From NCBI RefSeq assembly GCF_000019845.1, contig NC_010581.1, positions 2,919,501 through 2,983,500 on the forward strand: a stretch of 64,000 bases of DNA, given 5' to 3'. The position numbers were made by a program, and so were the translations under genes. Under the pieces are notes generated by a model. The model was given only the letters and a program-made list of their open reading frames with translations. It was not told the origin of the DNA and searched no databases. Numbering within the stretch: position 1 is the stretch's first letter; each line of letters opens with the position of its first letter. Origin of the DNA: Beijerinckia indica subsp. indica ATCC 9039. Its GTDB lineage: Bacteria; Pseudomonadota; Alphaproteobacteria; Rhizobiales; Beijerinckiaceae. Positions 35,605-44,848 of the stretch are shown in pieces.

Positions 35605-35985
35605 GATGCAATAATATGTACGGACTGAAACAAAATCCTCTGACCGAGACATCAACTGGCTAATTATAGGTGTTATCCTCGGAGAATGACGCCCGTTTCC
35701 CATCTCTTGTCCGTCAATGATGATGAGGACATTTTGTCCTTATTGACGATGTTCTTTCAGAGGCAGTTTTGAAAGGTCTCCAGCTGTTCTTCTTTGGAGC
35801 CGTCCTGATTTTCTTCATCCATTTTTTGTCGATTTGCCTGCCTTCGAGCGCTTTCGAAATTGGCTTTCGGAAGTACATTCATGTGGTGACAAATGTCGGG
35901 AAAGATGTAGCCATGTTTGCGGCCGTAGAAAAGCGAATGATCAATCTTAATGAGCGTATTGTCCTTTTACATCTCATCAAATGCT
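35605..35985 (+). pseudogene. Relic of a response regulator gene with an internal insertion
   Basis: Bases 35605-35765 copy the leader and first ~20 codons of the response regulator at 36300 (gatgatgaggacatttt, then ttattgacgatgttctt). After about 125 unrelated bases, 35895-35970 resumes homology at the codons for GDVTIAGNGAAMFAALE (here degenerate: gtagccatgtttgcggcc). The ATG is lost and stops interrupt the frame. It is a tandem duplicate that has been broken by an insertion. Confidence 0.75.
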
Positions 35986-36299
35986 TTCTATATCATAACG
36001 ATAACATGGCTGTTGCAATAATAATTACAATACGATATAGTGATTGTTCCATATTACTTCTAACTCCCTTTAGGTTTTGCCGATATAAACGCGGTGGCGA
36101 TTGAGATCATCATGGTCGGTTGCTAAGCGCGCAGTAGTTTAGAACGGCCATTGACAATAGCAATCATAGTTGGGTGATTTTGCTCGCTTGATGAGTTGTT
36201 ATTGTCTGCGATGTAATCATGTGTACGGGCTGCAACAAAGCCCCTTGATTGGGGTGCAAACAGACTAATTATAGTTGTTACCATCGGAGAATGATATTC

Positions 36300-37013
36300 A
36301 TGCCGCATCTCTTGCTCGTCGATGATGATGAGGACATTTTATCCTTATTGACGACGTTCTTCCAAAAGCACACTCACACGGTGACGATTGCAGGGAATGG
36401 TGCAGCCATGTTTGCGGCTCTGGAGCAAGAGACCATCGATCTCGTGATTCTTGATGTGATGCTGCAGGGTGAAGACGGCTTCAGCCTTTGCCAAAAAATG
36501 CGTGCAGTATCTCGCGTGCCCGTTATCATGCTGACAGCTATGGCGGACCATACAGATCGTGTGGTTGGCCTCGAAATCGGAGCCGATGATTATTTGACAA
36601 AACCATTCGATCAACGTGAACTACTGGCACGCGTCAAAGCAGTGCTGCGCCGGACGGCCGAGCTGGAGGCGACCCCCACACCGAGCGAGACGCGACCGAT
36701 GCTTTGCTTCGCAGGTTGGCGTCTCGATGTCGCCAGACGTGAGTTGCGGTCCGGGGACAATGCTCTCATCCTTCTATCGGGTGGCGAATTCGACTTGCTG
36801 CTTGCGTTCGCTGAGCATTCCCAACGCGTCCTCACCCGGGACCAATTGCTCGATCTCGCGCGCGGACTGTCACACGCCGCTTTCGACCGCAGCATTGACG
36901 TGCAGGTGAGTCGACTTCGCCACAAGCTAGAGGATGACCCGAAGAAGCCATCGGTGATTAGAACAGTACGGAATGGCGGCTATATTTTCACACCAGTGGT
37001 GACGCGCGGATGA
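36300..37013 (+). CDS. OmpR-family response regulator
   Basis: A 237-residue two-component regulator. The receiver domain has acidic Asp8-Asp10, phospho-acceptor Asp52 (VILDVMLQGEDG), Thr (MLTAM) and Lys (YLTKPFDQRELLARV). The C-terminal winged-helix domain (residues ~135-235) has LTRDQLLDLARG and VDVQVSRLRHKLEDDPKKPSVIRTVRNGGYIF. ATG 36300 or 36291 could be used, both near GGAGA. The stop overlaps the kinase start (ATGA), so the two are coupled. It faces away from the hemolysin-family operon and could regulate it, but that is only suggested by location. Confidence 0.92.
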   Translation: MPHLLLVDDDEDILSLLTTFFQKHTHTVTIAGNGAAMFAALEQETIDLVILDVMLQGEDGFSLCQKMRAVSRVPVIMLTAMADHTDRVVGLEIGADDYLTKPFDQRELLARVKAVLRRTAELEATPTPSETRPMLCFAGWRLDVARRELRSGDNALILLSGGEFDLLLAFAEHSQRVLTRDQLLDLARGLSHAAFDRSIDVQVSRLRHKLEDDPKKPSVIRTVRNGGYIFTPVVTRG

Positions 37014-38428
37014 AGCTCGTGGCCTGGCCGAGAGACACCATCGCACGACGATTTGCCGTGACAATAATTCTGGCTGTCATGGCCACACTCACGTGTGTCC
37101 GCTTGTTTTTTGCCTTTGGAGGCGTATGGGCGCAGCCCGAATTACAAGCGTCGGGACTCCTGGGGGTGGCGGCAGGAGTCGTCCGAGTCATTGATGCAGC
37201 GCCACCGCAGATGCGGCAGGCCCTGGTAGCAGCGGCAACCACCAGCACGCTTCATATCGACTTCTACATTTCGGCCTCGCCTGTCTCCGCCGCGCTTGAG
37301 AATGCAACGGACGCCGAGGACGGTCGGTCGCTGATGGGCAACCTCCTCAGTGATACCTTTAGAACTGTCGTGATCTTCGAACCAAACAGTCGCGTATCAA
37401 CAATACCAGCACTTAACCATGATCGTGCTAAATACCCTAACGCCTATTTCTTAGCAGTGAAGCTGACAGACAGAAGTTGGCTTGTTTTTACTGTGTTGAA
37501 CAGGCTTTGGGGACTCTCTCGACCAGAACGTTGGGCTCTCTGGCTGGTTTTCCTAGTTCTGTCAATTACTATCGTCTCTGCGATCGCGGCACGCCAACTT
37601 TCCCGACCCGTCGAGCAGCTTGCTGAAGCCGCGCATCTTTTTGGTATTAATCCTCATGCGCCCGCCATTGCGGAAACCGGGCCACAGGAATTGAGACAAG
37701 TAATCAAGACATTTAATGCCATGCAGGGGCAAATCCAGAAATTTGTCGCCGATCGGACAACGATGCTTGCAGCCATTTCGCACGATCTACGGACACCTTT
37801 AACACGGATACGCTTACGGGGTGAGTTCATCGAGGACCACGGGCAACGGACACGGTTATTCCGCGATGTTGACGAAATGCAGGCAATGGTCGATGGTGCA
37901 CTTGCTTTCTTTCGAGACGATGCCTTAGAGGAAGATACAACCATTTTCGATTTGCCAGGAGTTATACTCACGATTGTCAACGACTACGCGGATCAGAATA
38001 TCGGCATCGGCTATACTGGCCCATCACGTGTGGTGTATCGAGGGCGACCGTTCGCCCTGAAGCGGGCTTTTACCAATCTAATCGAGAACGCCATCAAATA
38101 TGGAACGCCCCCAGAGATCGAACTTTCCTGTGAAGAAACGACGTTTATAGTGTCTATTAGGGACAGAGGTCCAGGAATACCACCAGATGCAATCGATCGC
38201 GTGTTCAGACCCTACTTTCGTCTCGAGAAATCGCGCAATCGTACCACGGGCGGTGTTGGTCTTGGTCTGACAGTCGCGCAAGCCATTGTTCAGGGCCATG
38301 GAGGCGAGATCATTCTCTATAATCGGCCCGGAGGCGGTTTGGAAGCGCGTATCACGCTGGCGGTTATGACGCAATCTGGCAAGGGAGCATCCAATATTGC
38401 GAAAGTGCATCGCTCACCTGAAATTTAA
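37010..38428 (+). CDS. EnvZ-like sensor histidine kinase
   Basis: A 472-residue inner-membrane kinase. Two membrane helices (TIILAVMATLTCVRLFFAF near residue 20 and ALWLVFLVLSITIVSAIA near residue 180) enclose a ~140-residue periplasmic sensor, followed by a HAMP domain (RQLSRPVEQLAEAAHLFG), the H-box with His258 (AAISHDLRTPLTRIRL), and the ATPase with N box NLIENAIKYG, G1 RDRGPGIPPD and G2 GGVGLGLTVAQAIV. The H-box is of the EnvZ type. The signal is not known. The gene overlaps the response regulator by four bases. Confidence 0.92.
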   Translation: MKLVAWPRDTIARRFAVTIILAVMATLTCVRLFFAFGGVWAQPELQASGLLGVAAGVVRVIDAAPPQMRQALVAAATTSTLHIDFYISASPVSAALENATDAEDGRSLMGNLLSDTFRTVVIFEPNSRVSTIPALNHDRAKYPNAYFLAVKLTDRSWLVFTVLNRLWGLSRPERWALWLVFLVLSITIVSAIAARQLSRPVEQLAEAAHLFGINPHAPAIAETGPQELRQVIKTFNAMQGQIQKFVADRTTMLAAISHDLRTPLTRIRLRGEFIEDHGQRTRLFRDVDEMQAMVDGALAFFRDDALEEDTTIFDLPGVILTIVNDYADQNIGIGYTGPSRVVYRGRPFALKRAFTNLIENAIKYGTPPEIELSCEETTFIVSIRDRGPGIPPDAIDRVFRPYFRLEKSRNRTTGGVGLGLTVAQAIVQGHGGEIILYNRPGGGLEARITLAVMTQSGKGASNIAKVHRSPEI

Positions 38429-38624
38429 CACGGCGTTTACGTTTACATTTTGTGATTGATGCAATCACAGCATTGTGTACTTTCAGCGTTCGTTTCGTTT
38501 GGACACGCCGAACTCGTTTTCTCCACTTTACCTTGGCAAGGAAAATAGATCACGCGAGCGTGTACTGGACAGCAAAATACGTAAAGAATAGCTTGACGAT
38601 CCAACGAGACAACGCACGATTAGC
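38429..38624. other. Intergenic region
   Basis: No recognised gene; the 3' ends of the kinase gene and the minus-strand hypothetical gene converge here. Confidence 0.25.
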
Positions 38625-39125
38625 TTATAAAATCGTGTAAACAAGCGGTGCCACCAAGGCCGACCAGCACAAGATCTGTAGTTGCCCAGGCACGGCAAGA
38701 ATAGAGAGTATATTAAGAATAGATGGATGAGTAGTCAATGAAGTTATTAATTTAAAATTGGTGACGGCGATCTGGTGTTTCCAGTATAGTTGACGTTGTA
38801 TCACCCACCTGAAACCGAGTTCCGAGACTATGACCTCGACGGAGAGTGGAGCACGTTCAACTGGAAGAGAGTATGCCGTCGTGAACATGTTGCTAGCGAT
38901 CGCAATCGGAAACTCGTTCGGCTTCACCGCCGTCATATTGATCGGATTTTTTATCATCTGGGTCTCACCATACTGCCGCGCAGCGATTATTAGATTAATC
39001 TTGGCTTGCAACAGATCAGCGAACAGGTAGCGTGCCACTATGACGGCAATCGCTACCTCGATTAGATACATACCGCTAACAATGCCAGCTCCGATTAGTA
39101 CACAGCACATCAAGAAGTGAGACAT
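38625..39125 (-). CDS. Possible membrane protein of unknown function
   Basis: A 166-residue open frame beginning MSHFLMCCVLIGAGIVSGMYLIEVAIAVIVARYLFADLLQ with two hydrophobic stretches, then a polar middle and a final hydrophobic stretch near the C-terminus (LCWSALVAPLVYTIL). GGAGC precedes ATG 39125. I recognise no family, and the region between IS3 and the kinase is AT-rich, so this may be a chance frame. A longer in-frame start exists at 39188. Confidence 0.3.
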   Translation of the reverse strand: MSHFLMCCVLIGAGIVSGMYLIEVAIAVIVARYLFADLLQAKINLIIAARQYGETQMIKNPINMTAVKPNEFPIAIASNMFTTAYSLPVERAPLSVEVIVSELGFRWVIQRQLYWKHQIAVTNFKLITSLTTHPSILNILSILAVPGQLQILCWSALVAPLVYTIL

Positions 39126-39357
39126 TTCAGAAGCTCCAAAAAACATCAGGAGAGTCGAACCCAGAGGAAAAAGCACTTCTCTTGGCAAGAGAGCCGCAAC
39201 TTTAGCTTACGAATTTATTCACTCGATGTGTGGAGTGTGAAGCTTACGAGAGATTGTTTCCGGCGCAAAATAGTCGAGCAAAGTTTCGGGTCGTTGACGT
39301 TGTCCCCTGAGGCTTATCCGTATTGAAGTAAGCTCTGGCCCGAACTGAGAACGAGAG

Positions 39358-40009
39358 AATGAAGCGCGAGCGTTTTTCTGAAGAGCAGATCATTGCGATA
39401 TTGAAGGAACACGAGTCCGGCATGCCGGTCGCGGAGCTTTGCCGCAAAGACGGCGTGAGCGACGCCAGCATTACAAGTGGAAGGCCAAATTCGGCGGCAT
39501 GGAGGTGTCGGAAGCCAAGCGGCTGAAGCAGCTTGAGGACGAGAACGCGCGGCTCAAGCGCCTGCTGGCCGATGCCATGCTCGACAACACGGCTTTGAAG
39601 GATCTCCTGGGAAAAAATGGTGACGCCCGTCGTTAAGCGAGATGCGGTTGCGCATCTTCGAACGACTTTTGAGATGAGCGAACGGCGGGCGTGTAAAATT
39701 CTTGGCTGTTGCCGCATGATGGTTCGCTACAAGGCTGTCCGGGACGAGGACGCCGGCTTGCGCGAGCGGATGAAGGCGATCGCACATGAACGACGGCGCT
39801 TTGGCTATCGACGTCTGCACGTTCTGTTGCGGCGCGAAGGCTATGTCGTCAACCACAAACGGCTTTTCCGTCTCTACCGCGAGGAAAAACTCGCCGTACG
39901 GCGGCGCGGCGGACGCAAGCGGGCGATCGGGCCCGTTGGCTTGAAACGCAGCACCAATCTCGGATGGTTGCAGCCCGACCCCGCCGATGCGGGCCGCGTC
40001 GGTCCGTGA
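39358..40009 (+). mobile_element. IS3 family element, truncated
   Basis: OrfA starts at 39358 (RERFSEEQIIAILKEHESGMPVAELCRKDGVSDASI), shifts frame near 39468, and continues as WKAKFGGMEVSEAKRLKQLEDENARLKRLLADAM, ending 39636. OrfB overlaps from 39617 (MVTPVVKRDAVAHLRTTFEMSERRACKILGC) and stops being transposase-like after GRKRAIGP near 39940. The catalytic DDE core is therefore missing, and the element is dead. The OrfA-OrfB overlap is typical of IS3, but the additional frameshift in OrfA is a defect. Confidence 0.88.
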
Positions 40010-40140
40010 GCCGCTATCATAGATCTCGGTAAGCGCCATCAGACGACGAGCAAAGCTGCCTCCTTGGTCTGCTTCGCCAAGGTCTGAAGCTGCGACCCAA
40101 TATAATCCGCCCGGAGCCTGACCGGGATCATCATGGCGAA
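39930..40140 (-). pseudogene. IS630 transposase, N-terminal fragment
   Basis: The minus strand reads RRLMALTEIYDSGSRTDAARIGGVGLQ and then a shifted DWxxxFNARGPDG-like block (IGAAFQANGPD), the HTH of IS630-family transposases. It joins the truncated end of the IS3 element. A C-terminal IS630 piece is at 55400-55697. Confidence 0.7.
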
Positions 40141-40159
40141 CCTCCTTCATTCGCCACAA

Positions 40160-41017
40160 CTAAATCACATCATCGCCAATTGGAAAACCTCAAGGAGTCG
40201 GTCTTCCAAGGACTTGGTATAAGCTTACATTTTTTCCGTTTCATGAACTTACCTCATCTTCTCTATGACCAGTTCGAACATCAATGTCGGCGCTGGCTAA
40301 CCCTGTATCGCCGCAAGACCCTCGGCGATCTCTTCCTCGGGCCTTATTATCCACCGCGCTGACGTCAGACCTTCAGGCTCCATTTGCCGTCCTCCAGATC
40401 CCCCTCGCTGGCTCTTTTCAAACATTGCAGGGCTACAGAAATCGTTTGTCTGCTGAGATCGCGATCGGCGTGGATCGCCTGCTCGATCTCCGCCTGGGTT
40501 AGCCTTCTCCATCGACGCCCTCGCTGGGTCTCAGGCGAGTTCTTCGGCAAATGCGCAATGATCGTCGCCCATTGCTCGTCACAGAACCAACAGCCAATTT
40601 ATGTCAATTTTAAAATATTATATTGAAAATCGAATAAAGTGGACATCAGACAAGTAAAATCACAGGCTAAACATTGTCACTGTCGAGCCTAGAGTAACGT
40701 ATTCGATGAAGACAAATTCTAAGATCGCATATTGCCTGGAAATGCGGGGGCTGCAGCACTGCCGGAGATTCAAAGGCTTAGATCTCCTTGCGCGCCAAAG
40801 CTATTTAGTTCCTCGCTCGCCCCAGGTTAATAGGATTCATTTCCCAATGTAACAACCCCAGCTTAGAGCTATCATTGCTCCTGCTACTATGCCGATGTTT
40901 TCTGCGTGTCGGCGGCGCATAGTTTCATTCATCAGGATCTAAAAAACTCGAAGCCGATCAAGATAATTTTAGCTTTTATTCCTGTTGGAGTTGCGAACTA
41001 TTCAGGAGGTACTTTCA
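40160..41017. other. Long region without a supported gene
   Basis: Only short frames. A minus-strand frame around 40365-40550 (RLTQAEIEQAIHADRDLSRQTISVALQCLKRASE) has some HTH-like character but no recognised relatives. Bases 40600-41000 are AT-rich and should contain the promoter of the MlaA-like gene. Confidence 0.3.
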
Positions 41018-41830
41018 ATGTTCCTTTCCTTCGTTAAGCGCTGCGCCTGCGTGAGCATCTTTGGATCATTTCTTGTTCATCCTGTCTATGCGACTGATCT
41101 GGAGAATCCATCTAATCAAGAGCCTCACGACTCTACCCAATTGCGGGTGAACGATAGCACTAACGATCCAGCTGAATCCGTTAACCGTACGATCTTCAAA
41201 GGCAACAAGGCTGTCGACGATTATGTCATGAGACCTATAGCGCGCACCTACTTAGATTACGTTCCCGAAGGTGCACGAAAAAGTATCCAAAATTTTGTCA
41301 GAAATACGGGTGAGCCTACAGTCTTCGTCAACGATGTTCTACAGGGAAACGGCAGGCGCGCTTGGAACACAACTCAACGTTTTGCCATAAACACTACAGT
41401 GGGTGCTGCTGGCCTGTTCGATGTCGCATCCATGTGGGAGAAGCCGTTTCATAAGGCTGATCTCGGGCAGACCTTCGGTGTTTGGGGTATCGACGCAGGG
41501 CCCTCAGTGCAACTACCCTTGCTTGGTCCCTCAAACGTTCGTGACACCGTGGCAGCGGTAGTAACCAGTGTGGCCTCTCCGTTTGGCTTCGTTCATGGCG
41601 GTGCGATGAACGTCGTATCCTATGCTCAGAAAGGCGTAGGTGGGGTCGGTGCGGTCAATAGTCGGGCGGAAAGTCTATCAAAAACTGACGCGCTCGAGAA
41701 AAGTTCACAAGACTATTACGCGTCAACCCGCCTCGTCAAAGCACGAGAGCGCGCAAAACTGATCGAGGAAGGCAAGATAGGGCTCGTTTCGCAGTCCGGT
41801 TCAAGTATCGCTGATGCGCCCAACAATTGA
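41018..41830 (+). CDS. MlaA/VacJ-like outer-membrane lipid transport protein
   Basis: A 270-residue MlaA-family protein, which in Gram-negative bacteria removes phospholipids from the outer leaflet of the outer membrane as part of the Mla system. Family blocks are clear: DPAESVNRTIFKGNKAVDDYVMRPIARTYLDYVPEGARKSIQNFVRN near residue 55, EPTVFVNDVLQGN, RFAINTTVGAAGLFDVAS and FGVWGIDAGPSVQLPLLGPSNVRDTV. The signal peptide ends ...FLVHPVYATDL with no lipobox cysteine at the cleavage site, unlike the usual MlaA lipoprotein, so it may be soluble or anchored by its amphipathic helices. AGGAGG lies 9 bases before ATG 41018. First gene of a plus-strand envelope/polyketide array; no other mla genes are present. 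Confidence 0.88.
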   Translation: MFLSFVKRCACVSIFGSFLVHPVYATDLENPSNQEPHDSTQLRVNDSTNDPAESVNRTIFKGNKAVDDYVMRPIARTYLDYVPEGARKSIQNFVRNTGEPTVFVNDVLQGNGRRAWNTTQRFAINTTVGAAGLFDVASMWEKPFHKADLGQTFGVWGIDAGPSVQLPLLGPSNVRDTVAAVVTSVASPFGFVHGGAMNVVSYAQKGVGGVGAVNSRAESLSKTDALEKSSQDYYASTRLVKARERAKLIEEGKIGLVSQSGSSIADAPNN

Positions 41831-41982
41831 GAGAAACATAAGCTGTGTCACTACAATTGTAAATGTATACGCAAGCAGCAGGTATGGCTCGATGGTCATA
41901 TCATCTACTATGCGTGAGGCTTACATCGTAAGCGGCTGGATAAGGCAATTGGCAATGCAACGATTCAGGGCGAATTCAAAAA

Positions 41983-42531
41983 ATGTCAAAAGTCCATAGT
42001 TCCCGGCACCTCGTCAGAGACTTCGATATGTGCGATCCAATTCGCTCGCGGCAATCGGTGCCCATCGCTATCCTAAGCTTTTGGTGTTTCTTGGGCCCTA
42101 TCGCTCCGCTTGCAAGCGCGGCTCCGGCAAGTGATCCGTCCGGCCTCTGGTTCACTAAGGATAATAAATCAATCATCAAGATTGCGCCATGCGACGCTCA
42201 TTATTGCGGCACCCTCGTCTGGTTGAAAGAGCCCAATGAGAGTGACGGCACGCCGAAAGTGGACCAAGAGAATACAGACCCGAAAAAACGCAATCGGCCG
42301 ATAATCGGTATCGACCTCTTGCATGACCTCGAGCCGGAGAAAAACTATTGGCGCGGCAAGGCCTACAATCCGGCAGACGGCAAGATCTACGACGTCACCT
42401 TCAAAGTGATTGGTGATACATTTCCCGGTGAGAAAGCCGAGGTCGAGGGATGCCTCCTGCACATTCTCTGTAAATCCCAAATCTTTACACGAGCGCAGGC
42501 CATTCCTAAGCCGCCCGAGCTTGCTCAATGA
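41983..42531 (+). CDS. Secreted DUF2147 family protein
   Basis: A 182-residue periplasmic protein. The signal (VPIAILSFWCFLGPIAPLASA) is followed by the lipocalin-like DUF2147 domain: DPSGLWFTKDNKSIIKIAPCDAHYCGTLVWLKEP near residue 50, NRPIIGIDLLHDLE, YWRGKAYNPADGKIYDVTFKV, and a terminal EVEGCLLHILCKSQIFTRAQ with conserved cysteines. Such proteins occur beside lipid-transport genes (for example hopanoid-type loci), where they may bind lipids. ATG 41983 or 42028 could be the start. It lies 152 bases after the MlaA-like gene. Confidence 0.82.
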   Translation: MSKVHSSRHLVRDFDMCDPIRSRQSVPIAILSFWCFLGPIAPLASAAPASDPSGLWFTKDNKSIIKIAPCDAHYCGTLVWLKEPNESDGTPKVDQENTDPKKRNRPIIGIDLLHDLEPEKNYWRGKAYNPADGKIYDVTFKVIGDTFPGEKAEVEGCLLHILCKSQIFTRAQAIPKPPELAQ

Positions 42532-42784
42532 GTAGCGGAGGACTCAGCTCCCTAGAGTCATCCGTCTATGCATTTCTCCATTCTTTAATTGTGTATGTGA
42601 AATCTAATCCTAACTTTCACGTCACCGCGGGGCAATGCAACCTTCAAGTGCATTTACAGCTTAGTTGGCGCTCGCTTGGTATTGGGGCTTGAGTAGCAGC
42701 TGAACAAAAACTCTGATTCAACGCGGAGGACCCGACTAAGGTGTCAACTTTGTAAGGCTTCTCCTTGACTTAGAAAGTTTCCTC

Positions 42785-43450
42785 ATGCTCCATAGATCGA
42801 GCACCCTATATTGTCTCTTTATGTGCACACTCACCGCAATCTTTTCTCCGGCCGCGATGGCTGTGGAGGACCCTGCCCTCACCACTGTTAGCCAGCTCCA
42901 GACCAAGTGGGAAACTTACAAGTTCGAAGTTCCAGAGGGCGATAAGCAGACCGCCTTTATGAATTCGCTGGGAGAAGAGGCTGACGCCGCAGAGACCCGG
43001 TTCCCTGGCCGGGTTGAGGTTTTAATCTGGGACGGGATCATCACTAGTGAGCGTGCCTCGATGGCGAATCCGCTGAGTGCTTTAGGCCTCGCAAAACGGG
43101 CCCGTGATATTTTGGAGAAAGCCTACAAAAAGGATCCGGCTGCATTGTCGGCCGGAGCCACGACAAGCCTCGGCGTTCTTTACTATCGGGTCCCGGGATT
43201 TCCTATCGGATTCGGTGACACGGAGAAGGCCCGCCAATTGCTCGAACAAGCCGTTCAGCTCGCACCTACCGGGCTCGATGCTTTGTACTTCTACGGTGAT
43301 TTTCTTTATAATCAGAAGGAATATGCGAAGGCATTGGATGTTTTTGTTCGCGCGCAAAAGCTCCCTCCACATCCCGACCGACCGCTTTGGGATCATAACC
43401 GCCACCTCATGATTGGCGAGTTGATTGAAAAGATCCGGGCCAAGATGTGA
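42785..43450 (+). CDS. Secreted TPR-repeat protein, first copy
   Basis: A 221-residue protein with a signal peptide (LYCLFMCTLTAIFSPAAMA) and a helical repeat domain. The conserved segments are LQTKWETYKFEVPEGDKQ, GEEADAAETRFPGRVEVLIWDGIITSERASMANPLSALGLAKRARDILEKAY, LGVLYYRVPGFPIGFGDTEKARQLLEQAVQLAPTGLDALYFYGDFLYNQKEYAKAL; the last part scores like tetratricopeptide repeats by eye. A paralogue lies at 45534-46205 and a relic at 31590-31805. It is translationally coupled to the methyltransferase gene (TGATG overlap). It probably acts as a periplasmic scaffold or partner; function unknown. Confidence 0.8.
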   Translation: MLHRSSTLYCLFMCTLTAIFSPAAMAVEDPALTTVSQLQTKWETYKFEVPEGDKQTAFMNSLGEEADAAETRFPGRVEVLIWDGIITSERASMANPLSALGLAKRARDILEKAYKKDPAALSAGATTSLGVLYYRVPGFPIGFGDTEKARQLLEQAVQLAPTGLDALYFYGDFLYNQKEYAKALDVFVRAQKLPPHPDRPLWDHNRHLMIGELIEKIRAKM

Positions 43451-44160
43451 TGCCGCAAACAGATCATCGAGCCGTTCACCGTAAGACCAAGATCATATCC
43501 AATCGTTACGTAGACCGGTTCTGGCAAATGATCGGCAAACAACTGCAGCATCCCACTGGTGTTGCGGGTTCCATTGTTGGGTGGCTCATGGCGATAATCA
43601 ACGACGAGCCGAATCGTGTGGCGATCGCTGCTCTTGAGCTCGTCGAACGCGATACTGTCCTTGAACTAGGCTTCGGACCAGGACGGGGCCTCGCCGCGCT
43701 ATCGTGCCGCGTTTTGCAGGGCCAAGTATATGGCGTCGATCAATCTGCCCTCATGTTGGCGCAAGCATCACGCAGGAACCGCTCAGCAATAGAGTCAGGT
43801 CAGATGAACCTTCTCAAAGGTACGTTCTGTCCCCTTCCCTGGAAGGTCGCAGCTTTCGACAAGATCCTACTCGTGAATGTAGTCTATTTTTTTGGCCCTG
43901 CCGGCCATGAAATGTCCGAAATCCATCGCGTGTTGCGACCCGGTGGCCGACTCGTTGTCTATGTGACAGACAGTTCGACCATGAAAAAATGGCCCTTCGC
44001 GAGTCCCGATACACATCTGGTTTTCGACCAAAGAGACTTGCGGACCCTTCTCGAAAGAGGTGGGTTTGATGCCCCTGAAGTCACGATCCACACGTTGCAT
44101 CTTCCGTTCGGGATCAGGGGCTTGCTCGCGATTGCTGAGAAATCCTTTAAGCCGGCATAA
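43450..44160 (+). CDS. SAM-dependent class I methyltransferase
   Basis: A 236-residue cytoplasmic methyltransferase. Motif I reads VLELGFGPGRGLAALS near residue 75, motif II is near VYGVDQSALMLAQASRR, the GTFCPLPWKVAAFDKILLVNVVYFFGP block follows, and EIHRVLRPGGRLVVY (motif III/IV) is near residue 160. It resembles the ubiquinone/menaquinone or lipid-type methyltransferases. Overlap with the TPR gene (TGATG) indicates coupled translation. In the context of a type III PKS and an FAD oxidoreductase it would O- or C-methylate a phenolic lipid product; this is inferred. Confidence 0.88.
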   Translation: MPQTDHRAVHRKTKIISNRYVDRFWQMIGKQLQHPTGVAGSIVGWLMAIINDEPNRVAIAALELVERDTVLELGFGPGRGLAALSCRVLQGQVYGVDQSALMLAQASRRNRSAIESGQMNLLKGTFCPLPWKVAAFDKILLVNVVYFFGPAGHEMSEIHRVLRPGGRLVVYVTDSSTMKKWPFASPDTHLVFDQRDLRTLLERGGFDAPEVTIHTLHLPFGIRGLLAIAEKSFKPA

Positions 44161-44185
44161 CAGCATCACGCATTAGGAGTAAATA

Positions 44186-44587
44186 ATGAAGCTTTTTCAA
44201 TCTATTGCCGCAGTCACAGTAGCGGTAATACTTGCAATTCCGGTCCACGCGGCATCGCCACATGTCTATTTTATCGAACCCGTGGATGGTGAGCACGTTT
44301 CAAGCCCATTCACAGTCAAATTTGGTCTTGAAGGTTTGGAAATTCGCCCCGCAGGTGATGCTACACCCAACACGGGTCATCATCATCTTATCGTTGATGG
44401 TATTGCGTTGCCCACAGGCACCGTGATCGCTCTTAACGATAAAAGTCTGCATTTCGGCAAGGGCCAGACTGAAACTCAGTTGAGCCTACCACCTGGACAT
44501 CACACGCTGACTTTGCAATTTGGCGATGGCATACATCAGTCCTATGGGCTTGATGTCAGTCAGACCATCAGCATTGATGTGAAATAA
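44186..44587 (+). CDS. Secreted DUF4399 family protein
   Basis: A 133-residue periplasmic protein: a short signal (AAVTVAVILAIPVHA) then VYFIEPVDGEHVSSPFTVKFGLEGL, NTGHHHLIVDG near residue 65, and PPGHHTLTLQFGDGIHQSYGLDVSQTISIDVK. The GHHHLIVD and GHHTLTLQFGD histidine clusters are the DUF4399 hallmark and could bind metal. GGAG lies 7 bases before ATG 44186. It belongs to the plus-strand array with MlaA-like, TPR and DUF2141 proteins; no function is known for the family. Confidence 0.82.
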   Translation: MKLFQSIAAVTVAVILAIPVHAASPHVYFIEPVDGEHVSSPFTVKFGLEGLEIRPAGDATPNTGHHHLIVDGIALPTGTVIALNDKSLHFGKGQTETQLSLPPGHHTLTLQFGDGIHQSYGLDVSQTISIDVK

Positions 44588-44848
44588 TGCATTTCATTCG
44601 CGCGTTTCACATTTAAGACCGCTCCTGATTTATGAAGTTTACGCCTTCTCCCTTCAGTAAGAGCTGTCTAGAAAATAATTCGCAAAGTTCACGGTATTCC
44701 CGGCACTGTGGCGATAGCTATACAATTCTTGGCATATCCGATTGTAAACCGGTACACCCGAGTATAGGGGATGCCTCAAGCATTACGTAACAAACCGTAC
44801 TAGATCCGAACCTCTCCTTCTTTGCCTCCTGTTCACGAAAGAAATTCG

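Noticed and set aside
35769..36104. Small membrane protein encoded by the insert in the response-regulator relic
   Set aside because: The frame runs from the insert into the degenerate duplicate and into AT-rich sequence; no ribosome site and no family.
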